A DNA stretch of 45,312 nt from Microcaldota archaeon (GTDB lineage Archaea > Micrarchaeota > Micrarchaeia > Micrarchaeales > CABMGC01). The stretch is taken from NCBI GenBank assembly GCA_021812185.1, contig JAKAON010000003.1:1-45312 (forward strand). The letters run 5' to 3'. Positions 18,968 through 27,982 of the stretch are shown piece by piece. Under the pieces are notes generated by a model, which saw only the letters and a program-made list of their open reading frames with translations, ran no database searches and was not told the origin of the DNA. The translations under genes and the position numbers were made by a program. The first letter of the stretch is position 1. Every line of letters starts with the position of its first letter.

Positions 18968-19141
18968 AAAAGTACATTAAATATTAGTCCTAAAATCTAA
19001 AAAACAGCGCTACACGTGCCCTTTTTGACATTTTTGTTTTACGTCTATAAATTAATAAGTTTATGTTTTTGACAAGCTTTTCAAAAAGGTTTATAGTTAT
19101 TAAATACACAGTAATTTTGACTAATTATTTCACTGATATTT

Positions 19142-21058
19142 ATGGATGGTTTAAAAGATGCGGAAGAGTACAACGCATCGAAAATCATAGTGCTTGAAGG
19201 CCCCCAGGGGATAAGGAAGAGGCCTGCAATGTATATAGGTTCGACAGGATCCTATGGGGTGCTCCATTTACTCTACGAGGCTTTTGACAATGCGGTTGAT
19301 GAAGGCATTGCAGGCTACTGTAAAAATATAACAGTACACCTGACAAGCACAGATACCGGAGATGTTGCGGAAGTAACAGACGATGGAAGAGGGATACCAG
19401 TAGACATAATGCCAAAGCAAAACAAGCCGGCTTTAGAAGTAATAATGACTTCTTTGCATTCTGGAGGAAAATTCAACAACGACGCTTACAAGACATCTGG
19501 AGGGCTTCACGGGGTTGGTTTGACAGTAATAAATGCGCTTTCAGAGAATACAGAGGTAACGGTAAAAAAGAACGGATTTTTGTACAAACAAACCTTCAGC
19601 AAAGGCGCAGTTACATCGGAACTTGAAAGGATAGGTGAAACTACAGAGCACGGAACAACAATAAAATTCAAGCCGGATCCTGAAATATTCAACGTCTGCT
19701 CTTTCGAATCATCATCGATAAAAGACAGGATGAAATACACTAGTTTTTTGAACAAGGGACTGCGGCTTAAATTCATAGATGATAGATTTGGGACTCATGA
19801 AGAAGTCGATTATTATTCAGACAAGGGAATTATAGATTATCTAGAATACCTGAACCTAGAAAAAACCACCATAACTGAAAAAATGTATATGAAAAAGGAA
19901 GTTGAAGGGACAATTGTTGAAATAGCGCTGCAATACAATGCCACTTACGATGAGCGCCTCTCGTCTTTTGTAAATAATATACAGACAATGGAAGGAGGAG
20001 CGCACGTAATAGGTTTCCATTCTGCACTTACACGCGCAATACTTAATTACACTGGAAAGGGGAGGAATGATAAAAAAGATATTAAACCGACTGGGGAGGA
20101 TGTTAGAGAGGGACTTACAGTAATTATAAATATACTTATGCAAAATCCAGAGTTTGAAGGGCAAACCAAGGAAAAACTAGGAAGCACTAAAATAAAGAGC
20201 ATTGTTGAGACGGCAGCATACGCCTGGCTATCTAGATATCTTGAAGAACATCCTTCAGATGCGCGTGCGATATGGGACAAAGTAACCAATGCAGCTATGG
20301 CGAGAGAGAGTGCACGTAAGGCAAAGGAACTTGTGAGGAGAAAAAACGCTTTTGAAACTACAATATTGCCAGGAAAACTTTCTGATTGCACTGAAGAGGA
20401 TCCGGAAAGAGCGGAGATGTTTCTTGTTGAAGGACAGAGCGCAGGTGGATCAAGTAAGCAAGCAAGGGATAAAAAATATCAAGCCATACTACCGTTAAGA
20501 GGAAAAATATTGAATGTCGAAAAAGCCAATGATGACAAAATATTCCAAAATGAGGAAATAAGGAACATGATAACTGCGATAGGCGCAGGGGTAAGGGAGA
20601 GTTTTGATCCTGATAAGGTCAGATACAAAAAAATTATAATAATGAGCGATGCTGACGTTGACGGAAGCCATATTGCAACATTGATACTCACTTTCTTTTA
20701 CAGATTCATGAAGAAGGCTATAGAAAGAGGCTACATATATGTCGCACTCCCGCCACTTTACAAGGTCACTAAAGGTAAAGAGATAAGATATGCATATAAC
20801 GACGCTGAATTGGAAAATTTGATAAAGGAATTAGGCAACAAAGTCGGAATCCAAAGATACAAGGGTCTTGGAGAGATGAATCCCGAACAACTTTGGGAAA
20901 CTACAATGGACCCTGCAAGGAGGGTGCTCAAGAGAGTAAACATAAAGGATGCTGAAAGGGTCGAAAAACTCTTTGTTGTACTTATGGGGGTGAATGTTGC
21001 AGATAGAAAGAGGTTCTTGGAAGAGCATTCACATGAAGTGAAGTTCCTAGATATATAG
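19142..21058 (+). CDS. gyrB: DNA gyrase subunit B
   Basis: 638 aa; IRKRPAMYIGSTG, HEVVDNAVDE-type YEAFDNAVDEG, TDDGRGIPVDI, SGGLHGVG, LVEGQSAGGSSKQARDKKYQAILPLRGKILNVEKA, MSDADVDGSHI, QRYKGLGEMNPEQLWETTMDP. Confidence 0.98.
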   Translation: MDGLKDAEEYNASKIIVLEGPQGIRKRPAMYIGSTGSYGVLHLLYEAFDNAVDEGIAGYCKNITVHLTSTDTGDVAEVTDDGRGIPVDIMPKQNKPALEVIMTSLHSGGKFNNDAYKTSGGLHGVGLTVINALSENTEVTVKKNGFLYKQTFSKGAVTSELERIGETTEHGTTIKFKPDPEIFNVCSFESSSIKDRMKYTSFLNKGLRLKFIDDRFGTHEEVDYYSDKGIIDYLEYLNLEKTTITEKMYMKKEVEGTIVEIALQYNATYDERLSSFVNNIQTMEGGAHVIGFHSALTRAILNYTGKGRNDKKDIKPTGEDVREGLTVIINILMQNPEFEGQTKEKLGSTKIKSIVETAAYAWLSRYLEEHPSDARAIWDKVTNAAMARESARKAKELVRRKNAFETTILPGKLSDCTEEDPERAEMFLVEGQSAGGSSKQARDKKYQAILPLRGKILNVEKANDDKIFQNEEIRNMITAIGAGVRESFDPDKVRYKKIIIMSDADVDGSHIATLILTFFYRFMKKAIERGYIYVALPPLYKVTKGKEIRYAYNDAELENLIKELGNKVGIQRYKGLGEMNPEQLWETTMDPARRVLKRVNIKDAERVEKLFVVLMGVNVADRKRFLEEHSHEVKFLDI

Positions 21059-21066
21059 TTGGTTTG

Positions 21067-23502
21067 ATGGACAAGATATTCGAGACACCATTGGAAGAAG
21101 AACTTCAGACCAGTTATGTTGATTATGCAATGAGTGTCATTATTGGAAGGGCTATCCCAGATGCGAGGGACGGACTTAAACCCGTCCAAAGAAGGATATT
21201 ATACGGGATGTATAATCTTAGCAATACGCACGACCAGCCTACGAAAAAGAGTGCAAGGATAGTTGGAGAAGTTATGGGTAAATTGCACCCTCACGGAGAT
21301 ATGGCGATATATGATGCACTTGTGAGGATGGCACAGCCTTTCTCCCTCAACCACACTTTTGTAGAAGGACAGGGAAATTTCGGTTCTGTAGATGGAGATC
21401 CACCTGCACATATGAGATACACTGAAGTGCGCCTTACCAAGATAGCCGAAAACATGTTGGATGACCTTGAAAAAGACACTGTAAATTTCCTGCCTAATTT
21501 TGACAATACAGAAAAGGAACCAGCTATACTTCCGGCAATGATACCTAATTTATTAGTGAATGGGGCTTCGGGGATAGCAGTCGGTGTAGCAACCAGCATG
21601 CCACCGCATAATTTAGGGGAAGTGTGTGACGGGATAATAAAGATGTTAGAAAATGGAGACGTCACATCTGATGAAATGACAAACATCATCAAAGGGCCAG
21701 ATTTCCCGACAGGAGGCACTGTGATGATGTCCACCAACGCATATAATGGATATAAATATGGCAGGGGACAGGTCACGATAAAAGCTACAATAGAAGTAGA
21801 TGCTAAAAAGAATAGATTGACAATTACAGAGATACCTTACAACTCCAACAAATCCTCAATAATTGAAAATATAGCGCAATTAGTCAGGGATAAAAAATTA
21901 GTTGGGATATCTGATTTGCGTGATGAGAGCGACAAAGAAGGCATATCGATAGTTGTAGATCTTAAGAAGGACGTAAATCCAGACAGTGTTATAAATGGAC
22001 TTTATAAGCACACTCAGCTTGAAGTTACGTTCCCAATAATAAATCTTGCAGTGGTCGGAAATAATCTAAGGACTTTCAACGTCCTTCAATTACTTAAGAC
22101 ATTTCTTGATCATAGGAGAGACGTTATAAGGAAAAGGAGCACGTTCGAACTTAATGTTGCGAAAGATAGGCTTCATATCGTAGAAGGATTGCGTATAACG
22201 ATAGATAAAATAGAGGAAGTAGTAAAGCTCATTAGGAATAGCGATGAGGCAAAGGGCGCAAGAGAGGCGTTGATGAGAACATATACGCTTAGTGAAAAGC
22301 AAGCGAATGCAATACTGGACATGAAGCTTTCCAAACTCACCCATCTTGAGGCAGAAACGCTTGATAAAGAAGGTTTGGAACTTAAAACCAAGATAATACA
22401 CTTTACAGGGATATTACAAGACCCGAAGAAAGTAGATGATATAATAAAAGTAGAAACACTTGCGATAAAGAAAGCGTACGCAAGGGATAGAGTAACAAAA
22501 ATCATTAAAGGCGAGGACAGCGAAGATATTCTGGAAGAAGATATGATAAGCAATGAAATGGAGACCATAATACTTACGAGTTTAGGATACGTAAAAAGAC
22601 TTGATCCAAGCAATTATAAGGAACAGGGCAGGGGCGGAAGGGGAGTTATAGTAATCAATCTTAAAGAGAAGGATTTTGTAAAACAGATACTTACTGGATT
22701 CACCAAAGATTATTTGATATGTATATCTGACAAGGGGCAGGCATACTGGCTGAAAATATACAAGATACCTGAAGGGAGCAGATACGCAGAAGGGAAGGCG
22801 ATAGTTAACCTACTCGACATAAAAGATGAAAAAATAATAACGCTTTTTGGAATAAAAGATTTCCAGCACTCGCAGCTATTATTCATGACTAAGAAAGGGC
22901 TTATAAAGAAAGTGCACGCGAGCTTGTTTTCCAAGCCGAGATCAAATGGTATACGTGCAATAACCATAAACAAAGACGACGAGGTAGTGAATGCCACCAC
23001 TTACACTAACGACAAATATGTGCTGATATTTACCAAGAAAGGCAAGGCGATAAAATTCGAGGAATCTGACCTTAGATTCATAGGTAGGACGGCAATGGGA
23101 GTACGCGGAATAAGGTTGAAAAACGGAGATGTCGCAGAAGGAATAATAGCGGGAGATAATGCAGGGTATGTGCTCACGGTTACTGAAAGAGGATTTGGAA
23201 AGCTTACAGATATAGGCAAATATAGGTTGCAAAGGAGAGGAGGCGGAGGTATAATAAACGTAAAAATAAGCGATAAAACAGGGGATGTTGCAAAAGTTTT
23301 GTTCATACCTGGAGGGAGTTTGGAGAATAAGAACGCTGTTCTTGTAAATTCGCAAGGTGTTGCTATAACCATACCCCTTAACTCAGTTAGGATAACAGGA
23401 AGGGCTGCAAAAGGAGTACATCTTATGAAGCTTGAATCAGGGGCCAGAATAGTTGATGTGAGGATTATAGACAAATTAGATGCAGCAGAACATGTTTTGT
23501 AG
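21067..23502 (+). CDS. gyrA: DNA gyrase subunit A
   Basis: SYVDYAMSVIIGRAIPDARDGLKPVQRRILYGM, MAQPFSLNHTFVEGQGNFGSVDGDPPAHMRYTE, GyrA-box-like QGRGGRG and beta-pinwheel-type CTD repeats. Confidence 0.97.
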   Translation: MDKIFETPLEEELQTSYVDYAMSVIIGRAIPDARDGLKPVQRRILYGMYNLSNTHDQPTKKSARIVGEVMGKLHPHGDMAIYDALVRMAQPFSLNHTFVEGQGNFGSVDGDPPAHMRYTEVRLTKIAENMLDDLEKDTVNFLPNFDNTEKEPAILPAMIPNLLVNGASGIAVGVATSMPPHNLGEVCDGIIKMLENGDVTSDEMTNIIKGPDFPTGGTVMMSTNAYNGYKYGRGQVTIKATIEVDAKKNRLTITEIPYNSNKSSIIENIAQLVRDKKLVGISDLRDESDKEGISIVVDLKKDVNPDSVINGLYKHTQLEVTFPIINLAVVGNNLRTFNVLQLLKTFLDHRRDVIRKRSTFELNVAKDRLHIVEGLRITIDKIEEVVKLIRNSDEAKGAREALMRTYTLSEKQANAILDMKLSKLTHLEAETLDKEGLELKTKIIHFTGILQDPKKVDDIIKVETLAIKKAYARDRVTKIIKGEDSEDILEEDMISNEMETIILTSLGYVKRLDPSNYKEQGRGGRGVIVINLKEKDFVKQILTGFTKDYLICISDKGQAYWLKIYKIPEGSRYAEGKAIVNLLDIKDEKIITLFGIKDFQHSQLLFMTKKGLIKKVHASLFSKPRSNGIRAITINKDDEVVNATTYTNDKYVLIFTKKGKAIKFEESDLRFIGRTAMGVRGIRLKNGDVAEGIIAGDNAGYVLTVTERGFGKLTDIGKYRLQRRGGGGIINVKISDKTGDVAKVLFIPGGSLENKNAVLVNSQGVAITIPLNSVRITGRAAKGVHLMKLESGARIVDVRIIDKLDAAEHVL

Positions 23503-23577
23503 ATGTGACGGATATTTGTGTTATTTAATAGATGAATTGGCAGATAGGTATATATTCAATGGAAGTGTAATTTGACT

Positions 23578-24345
23578 ATGGGTAAGGCGGTAAATATGGC
23601 ATCAAAAAAACATACTAATAAATCACCACAGAAGATGAAATTAAAGAGTGGATCGAAGAGCGCAAAGCCAAAAAGAGCATTCAAGCCAAACCTTAAAGTA
23701 AGCAAACAAGTTAAAAAAACACACGCACCGAAGGCCAGCACATCAACTAAGATTGCTGCAATGACACATAAAAAAATAAAAAATATCCAGGTAAAAACAT
23801 CTGTGAAAAAGGCAGATAAGCCAAGAAAGTCAAAAAAGAACGATGTTTCTCTAAAAATATTGACCCCAGAGATGGTAGAATCTCTTAAGAAAGATGTGGT
23901 TTTTACAGAATATGTGAATGGTAAGATAGGAAAAAGGGCAAACGAGATAATACTTTCCCTTGCATCGCCAATGACAGATGAAGCACTTGCAGAAAAATTA
24001 GAAATGAAAATAAATGATACCCGAAGAGTATTGAATATGTTAAATACGGACGGTGTGGCGAGATACATAGTCAATAAGAACAATAAAGGGTGGCTGACTT
24101 TCAAATGGTATATAGACGAAGAGAACCTAAAGAAAATGAGGGGGGAGATCGTCATAAAAGCCGTAACGAACAACACCATACTTCCAGATAATTGCAATGA
24201 TTTTTATATCTGCACAAAATGCTATGACAAGGCAAAATTAGTGTATCCGTTCGAAGTAGGATATGAGATGAACTTTAAGTGTGGAGAATGTGGTTCTTTC
24301 TTTGCAAGAAAAAGTAAAGAAGATATAGAAAGTATGTTGTTTTGA
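23578..24345 (+). CDS. tfe: Transcription factor E (TFE, TFIIE-alpha homolog) with a long Lys-rich N-terminal extension
   Basis: wHTH TDEALAEKLEMKINDTRRVLNMLNTDGVARYIV..KGWLTFKWYID and zinc ribbon FYICTKCYDKAKLVYPFEVGYEMNFKCGECGSFF; first ~90 aa are K/S/T/P/A-rich. Confidence 0.85.
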   Translation: MGKAVNMASKKHTNKSPQKMKLKSGSKSAKPKRAFKPNLKVSKQVKKTHAPKASTSTKIAAMTHKKIKNIQVKTSVKKADKPRKSKKNDVSLKILTPEMVESLKKDVVFTEYVNGKIGKRANEIILSLASPMTDEALAEKLEMKINDTRRVLNMLNTDGVARYIVNKNNKGWLTFKWYIDEENLKKMRGEIVIKAVTNNTILPDNCNDFYICTKCYDKAKLVYPFEVGYEMNFKCGECGSFFARKSKEDIESMLF

Positions 24346-24409
24346 TGATTTGAATATTGTTTTTTATTCAATAACCATTTTATTTGTTCTTATTCTAATA
24401 CACAAATAC

Positions 24410-24484
24410 AGCGAGGTAGGGTAGCCTGGAGTGCCCGCCGGGCTCATAACCCGGAGATCGGAGGTCCAAATCCTCCTCTCGCTA
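24410..24484 (+). tRNA. Initiator tRNA-Met (anticodon CAU)
   Basis: AGCGAGG-TA-GGGT..GCCC-G-CCGGG-CTCATAA-CCCGG-AGATC-GGAGG-TCCAAAT-CCTCC-TCTCGCT-A; A1:U72 and three G:C pairs in the anticodon stem are initiator hallmarks. Confidence 0.95.
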
Positions 24485-24515
24485 TTCTTATTATAAAAAT
24501 TCAAAACAACCTTCC

Positions 24516-24628
24516 ACAGTACATTTCCACTATTATTTTTCAAAATCAGCGTTTTTGATATAACACTGTTATAAAAGTTATATTTTTATATATTATATAT
24601 AAGAGCAAGAATAGTGGAACTGTAGTGT
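24516..24628. repeat. 19-nt imperfect inverted repeat (17/19) flanking a 75-nt, largely AT-rich core
   Basis: Left ACAGTACATTTCCACTATT (24516-24534); right AATAGTGGAACTGTAGTGT (24610-24628); the core contains palindrome ATAACA-C-TGTTAT (24560-24572) and a TATATTTTTATATATTATATAT tract. Confidence 0.75.
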
Positions 24629-24743
24629 CCTTTGTCTTTTTGTCGACTATTTTTTGTTTTTTTAAAAATGTTTTTAAAAGTAAACGTATTTCGAGACAAC
24701 CCTTATTAATCTTGCTTTACAATTATTGTTTAAGGTGTTGTGG

Positions 24744-25235
24744 ATGTCTGATTCTGTGAATTTTGATTTGTTATTCGACGTTTTCCAAGAAGAGAAAAAG
24801 AAAGGAGACATCCAGCCTCTTGCAAAAGACTTTTATATAGACGCGCTAGAATATATTAAGAAGCTAGAACAGGGCGGAAACGGATCTGTAGAGACAATAA
24901 AAAAAATAGAGAATTTCAAAAAGCTTCTCGTAGGTCTCAAGGAAAGGAGAAGGCAAAAGTTGCTTATATATTTGGCATACAACAAATCTCTCCCGGAAAA
25001 GATACCATTCGACGATGAGCAACTCTACATAAAATTGAAAAACACACTAAATGAGCAAAATTCAGGAGAGATAAAACTGTTGAAACTCAAAATAAATTCA
25101 GATATACCTCAAATAATAACGCCAAACGGAAGTAAACTCGGGCCTTTTAACCAGAACCAGATAATAGAAGTAAACAATCATGTTGATCTGGAATTTTTGA
25201 TAAACAATAAAGTTGGAGAAATAATACAAGTGTGA
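24744..25235 (+). CDS. GINS replication complex subunit (Gins51/Sld5-Psf1-like)
   Basis: DFYIDALEYIKKL helical A-domain, LVGLKERRRQKLLIYLAY, C-terminal B-domain LKINSDIPQIITPNGSKLGPFNQNQIIEVNNHVDLEFLINNKVGEII; adjacent to eL42 as in many archaea; ATG 24744 preceded by AAGGTG. Confidence 0.82.
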   Translation: MSDSVNFDLLFDVFQEEKKKGDIQPLAKDFYIDALEYIKKLEQGGNGSVETIKKIENFKKLLVGLKERRRQKLLIYLAYNKSLPEKIPFDDEQLYIKLKNTLNEQNSGEIKLLKLKINSDIPQIITPNGSKLGPFNQNQIIEVNNHVDLEFLINNKVGEIIQV

Positions 25236-25239
25236 TGAA

Positions 25240-25521
25240 ATGAAATTGAAAAAAGAGATAATGACATACTGCAAGACATGCAACAAACATACTAAGCACA
25301 ATGCCAATAACTATTCAAAAAAACCCGAAAGATGGATGAATGTGGGTAAAAGAAGGCACGAGCGCGCAATTAAGGGATACGTAGGAAGCGTAGAACCTAA
25401 AGTCCACCCAAAGAAACTAGGTAAAAAACAAAAAGCAATACTCACGTGCACTGTGTGCAAAAAGTCATCTGAAAGAGTATTTGGGAGGAGAACAAAGAAG
25501 AAAATAGAAATAAAGCGCTGA
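25240..25521 (+). CDS. rpl44e: Ribosomal protein eL42 (L44e)
   Basis: 93 aa; TYCKTCNKHTKH, HPKKLGKKQKAILTCTVCKKS. Confidence 0.96.
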   Translation: MKLKKEIMTYCKTCNKHTKHNANNYSKKPERWMNVGKRRHERAIKGYVGSVEPKVHPKKLGKKQKAILTCTVCKKSSERVFGRRTKKKIEIKR

Positions 25522-25526
25522 TCTTA

Positions 25527-26297
25527 ATGATAATTAAAAAAAATCTCCCTTCTAATGGAGAGCTAGTCTTCATAAAAATAAAAAAAGTCACGCATTTTGG
25601 CGCATATTGCGAACTCCCAGAGTACAATAACATGGATGTATACCTTCCAATAAGGGAGGTAGCTTCAGGCTGGATAAAGAACATACACGAATTCATAAAA
25701 GACGGCCAAAAAGACGTAGCCAAAGTAACATTCGTAGATTCTGTAAAAAACGCCATAGACATATCTCTTAAGAAAGTGCGTGCTAAAGAGAAGAAAGACA
25801 AAATAAATCAATTCAACCTTGAAAATAGGGCCGAAGGCTTCTTTAAGCAGGCAATAACGGCTTCCCATTCAGAAGGCAAGGAAGAGGAGATAAAATCAAT
25901 ACTATCCAAAAAATACACCAATTACTCGGATATAATAGATGACGTTGCAGACAAGAAGGAAACGCTCAAAGACCTTGGGCTTGAAAACGCTTTCTTGGAA
26001 GCGTTTTTGGACATAATAAGCAAAAATGTCAAGCCTAAAGTGTACATGGTGTCATACATCGCGCAGTTCCAGACATACGACACCAAATCAGGCATCCAAA
26101 TCATAAAAAAAGTTTTCGATGAGATCCAGAAGCTCGGTGTAAAAATAACATATCTTGGGGCTCCAAACTACTCGTTAATATCTGAAGATTCAAGCTATCC
26201 TAAGGCGGAAGATAGGATAAAGAAAGCACAGATCATAATGGAGAAATATGTAAAATCCAATACGGGCACTTTCGCTCTTAAAAAAGAAAAGGATTAA
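25527..26297 (+). CDS. Translation initiation factor aIF2 subunit alpha
   Basis: 256 aa; S1-domain GELVFIKIKKVTHFGAYCELPEYNNMDVYLPIREVASGWIKNIHEFIKDGQKDVAKV, then typical alpha domains. Confidence 0.95.
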   Translation: MIIKKNLPSNGELVFIKIKKVTHFGAYCELPEYNNMDVYLPIREVASGWIKNIHEFIKDGQKDVAKVTFVDSVKNAIDISLKKVRAKEKKDKINQFNLENRAEGFFKQAITASHSEGKEEEIKSILSKKYTNYSDIIDDVADKKETLKDLGLENAFLEAFLDIISKNVKPKVYMVSYIAQFQTYDTKSGIQIIKKVFDEIQKLGVKITYLGAPNYSLISEDSSYPKAEDRIKKAQIIMEKYVKSNTGTFALKKEKD

Positions 26298-26299
26298 AG

Positions 26300-27073
26300 A
26301 TGGAAAAATCAGTAATTTATCACAACAAAAAGCTAAAATTCAAGGATCCTATATTGATTGTCGGTCTCCCAGGGATCGGGAATGTAGGAAGCCTTGTAGG
26401 GCAGCATCTCAAATCAGAGTTAAAGGCAAAGAAATTTGCAACACTCTATTCCCCTCATTTTCCACACCAGGTCATAATGCTACCAAGCGGGAAAATACGC
26501 ATTGTGAACAACAGGTTTTACCATGTACCTATGTCAAAAGGCAAGAAACTTAAAAACGACATAATAATACTTGTGGGAGATTTCCAGGCGATGACTTCAG
26601 AGGGCCAATACGAGATCAATGATAAGATCGTGAGGTTCTTCAAGAAGTTGGGAGGTAAGACGATATACACCATAGGTGGGTATAACACATCGAAGAACTA
26701 CATACAAAATCCAAAGGTTTTCGGTGTTGCCACAAACCAGAAAGTAATAAACAAGCTAAAAACCAAAGGGATAATATTCGGGCAGGCAGCAGGGATGATA
26801 TTCGGATCTGCAGGATTGATAGTCGCGTTTGCAAAGAAGCATGGAATGGATGCGGCATGCATTATGGGAGAAACAGGGTTTTTGGACATAGACGCCAATT
26901 CCGCAAAAGCTGTACTTGAAGTACTGACAAAATTACTTGACATAGAAGTAAACCTGGATGACATCGACAACATAAGGAAAGAGACGAACAAGATGCTTAA
27001 AACACTTGAAGAAGCGTCCAAGAACCCGGAAATGGCGGGTGGCGCTAAGGAGAACTTTACATATATACGATAG
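26300..27073 (+). CDS. PAC2-family protein (proteasome assembly chaperone-like)
   Basis: 257 aa; DPILIVGLPGIGNVGSLVGQHL, GDFQAMTSEGQYEINDKIV, MGETGFLDIDANSAKAVLEVL. Confidence 0.92.
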   Translation: MEKSVIYHNKKLKFKDPILIVGLPGIGNVGSLVGQHLKSELKAKKFATLYSPHFPHQVIMLPSGKIRIVNNRFYHVPMSKGKKLKNDIIILVGDFQAMTSEGQYEINDKIVRFFKKLGGKTIYTIGGYNTSKNYIQNPKVFGVATNQKVINKLKTKGIIFGQAAGMIFGSAGLIVAFAKKHGMDAACIMGETGFLDIDANSAKAVLEVLTKLLDIEVNLDDIDNIRKETNKMLKTLEEASKNPEMAGGAKENFTYIR

Positions 27074-27143
27074 TCCAATTTGGCAATACGCCATATCCTG
27101 GCAATGTTTTTAAAATTTAGGCAGTTAGATTATTATCTAAAAT

Positions 27144-27216
27144 GCGCTTGTAGTCTAGCCTGGTAGGACTTTGCCTTCCCAAGGCAAAAGCCCGGGTTCA
27201 AATCCCGGCGGGCGCA
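27144..27216 (+). tRNA. tRNA-Gly (anticodon CCC)
   Basis: GCGCTTG-TA-GTCT..AGGAC-T-TTGCC-TTCCCAA-GGCAA-AAGC-CCGGG-TTCAAAT-CCCGG-CGGGCGC-A; complete cloverleaf. Confidence 0.97.
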
Positions 27217-27228
27217 CATTTTCAAGCA

Positions 27229-27924
27229 TCATATATGGATAAGGACGAGCATACATAGCAGGCACCCTGCCAATCCTCCCATCAAGTTAGATGTGAATTT
27301 ATTGCCTACTCCCTTCTCCTCGAAATATCCAAACACAGAATCAACGAGCGTGCCCACTAGTCCGGATATGATAACTATCGTCATATAAAATGGGTAATTC
27401 CCATAGCCAACTAGCATAAGGCTTATCAAAGCTGCCCCTACCACACCTGCAAGCACGCCCATCAATGTAACTCCCCCAGACACTCCTATTTTAGATGGTT
27501 TTAGCGTGAGGAGCGTAATAGGCCTAGATCTGCCAAGGACACCGAGCTCGCTGCCGAACTTATCCGCAGCTACGGCTGCCACGCTTGCCACATAAGACAC
27601 AACGAGTATGGCAGGAGATATGAAGTGGCTGCCTTGATCAAATGCGTATAAAGCAACAACAACTAGAGGTATTAGCCCGTTAGCCACGACATTGCGCCAT
27701 CCACGCGCCTCCTGGTATAATTTTAGCTTCATTTTCCTTTCCTTGCCTGTTACTGTGACGATGGTTGATATCACAAGGAACCAGATCATCCCGGCAAGGA
27801 AGAATATACCCATGCTCCCTCCCAAATAGAGCAGCAGTGCGCCCAAGCAAACAGCAAATACTATTCCAAGTCTATCTAACGTAAGCAAAGCATCACTTTG
27901 TTCCAATTTTATGAAAACTTCCAC
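27229..27924 (-). CDS. DUF92-family integral membrane protein (phytyl-phosphate-kinase-like family)
   Basis: 231 aa, multiple TM helices; NVVANGLIPLVVVALYA, AAVAADKFGSELGVLGRSRPITLLTLKPSKIGVSGGVTLMG. Confidence 0.88.
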   Translation of the reverse strand: MEVFIKLEQSDALLTLDRLGIVFAVCLGALLLYLGGSMGIFFLAGMIWFLVISTIVTVTGKERKMKLKLYQEARGWRNVVANGLIPLVVVALYAFDQGSHFISPAILVVSYVASVAAVAADKFGSELGVLGRSRPITLLTLKPSKIGVSGGVTLMGVLAGVVGAALISLMLVGYGNYPFYMTIVIISGLVGTLVDSVFGYFEEKGVGNKFTSNLMGGLAGCLLCMLVLIHI

Positions 27925-27982
27925 TAATAACGAGGTTTTTTAAATATGGTCAAATTAAGTATTATTACGAATTCTCTACTGT

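Noticed and set aside
23556-24197. 213-aa minus-strand ORF opposite the TFE gene
   Set aside because: Phe/Leu-rich product is the antisense of a Lys-rich (AAA/AAG) coding region; the plus-strand TFE domains are unmistakable.
23572-24345. Initially considered as aIF2 subunit beta because of its C-terminal zinc ribbon
   Set aside because: The wHTH followed by KGWLTFKWYID and the zinc-ribbon layout fit TFE/TFIIE-alpha better than IF2-beta.
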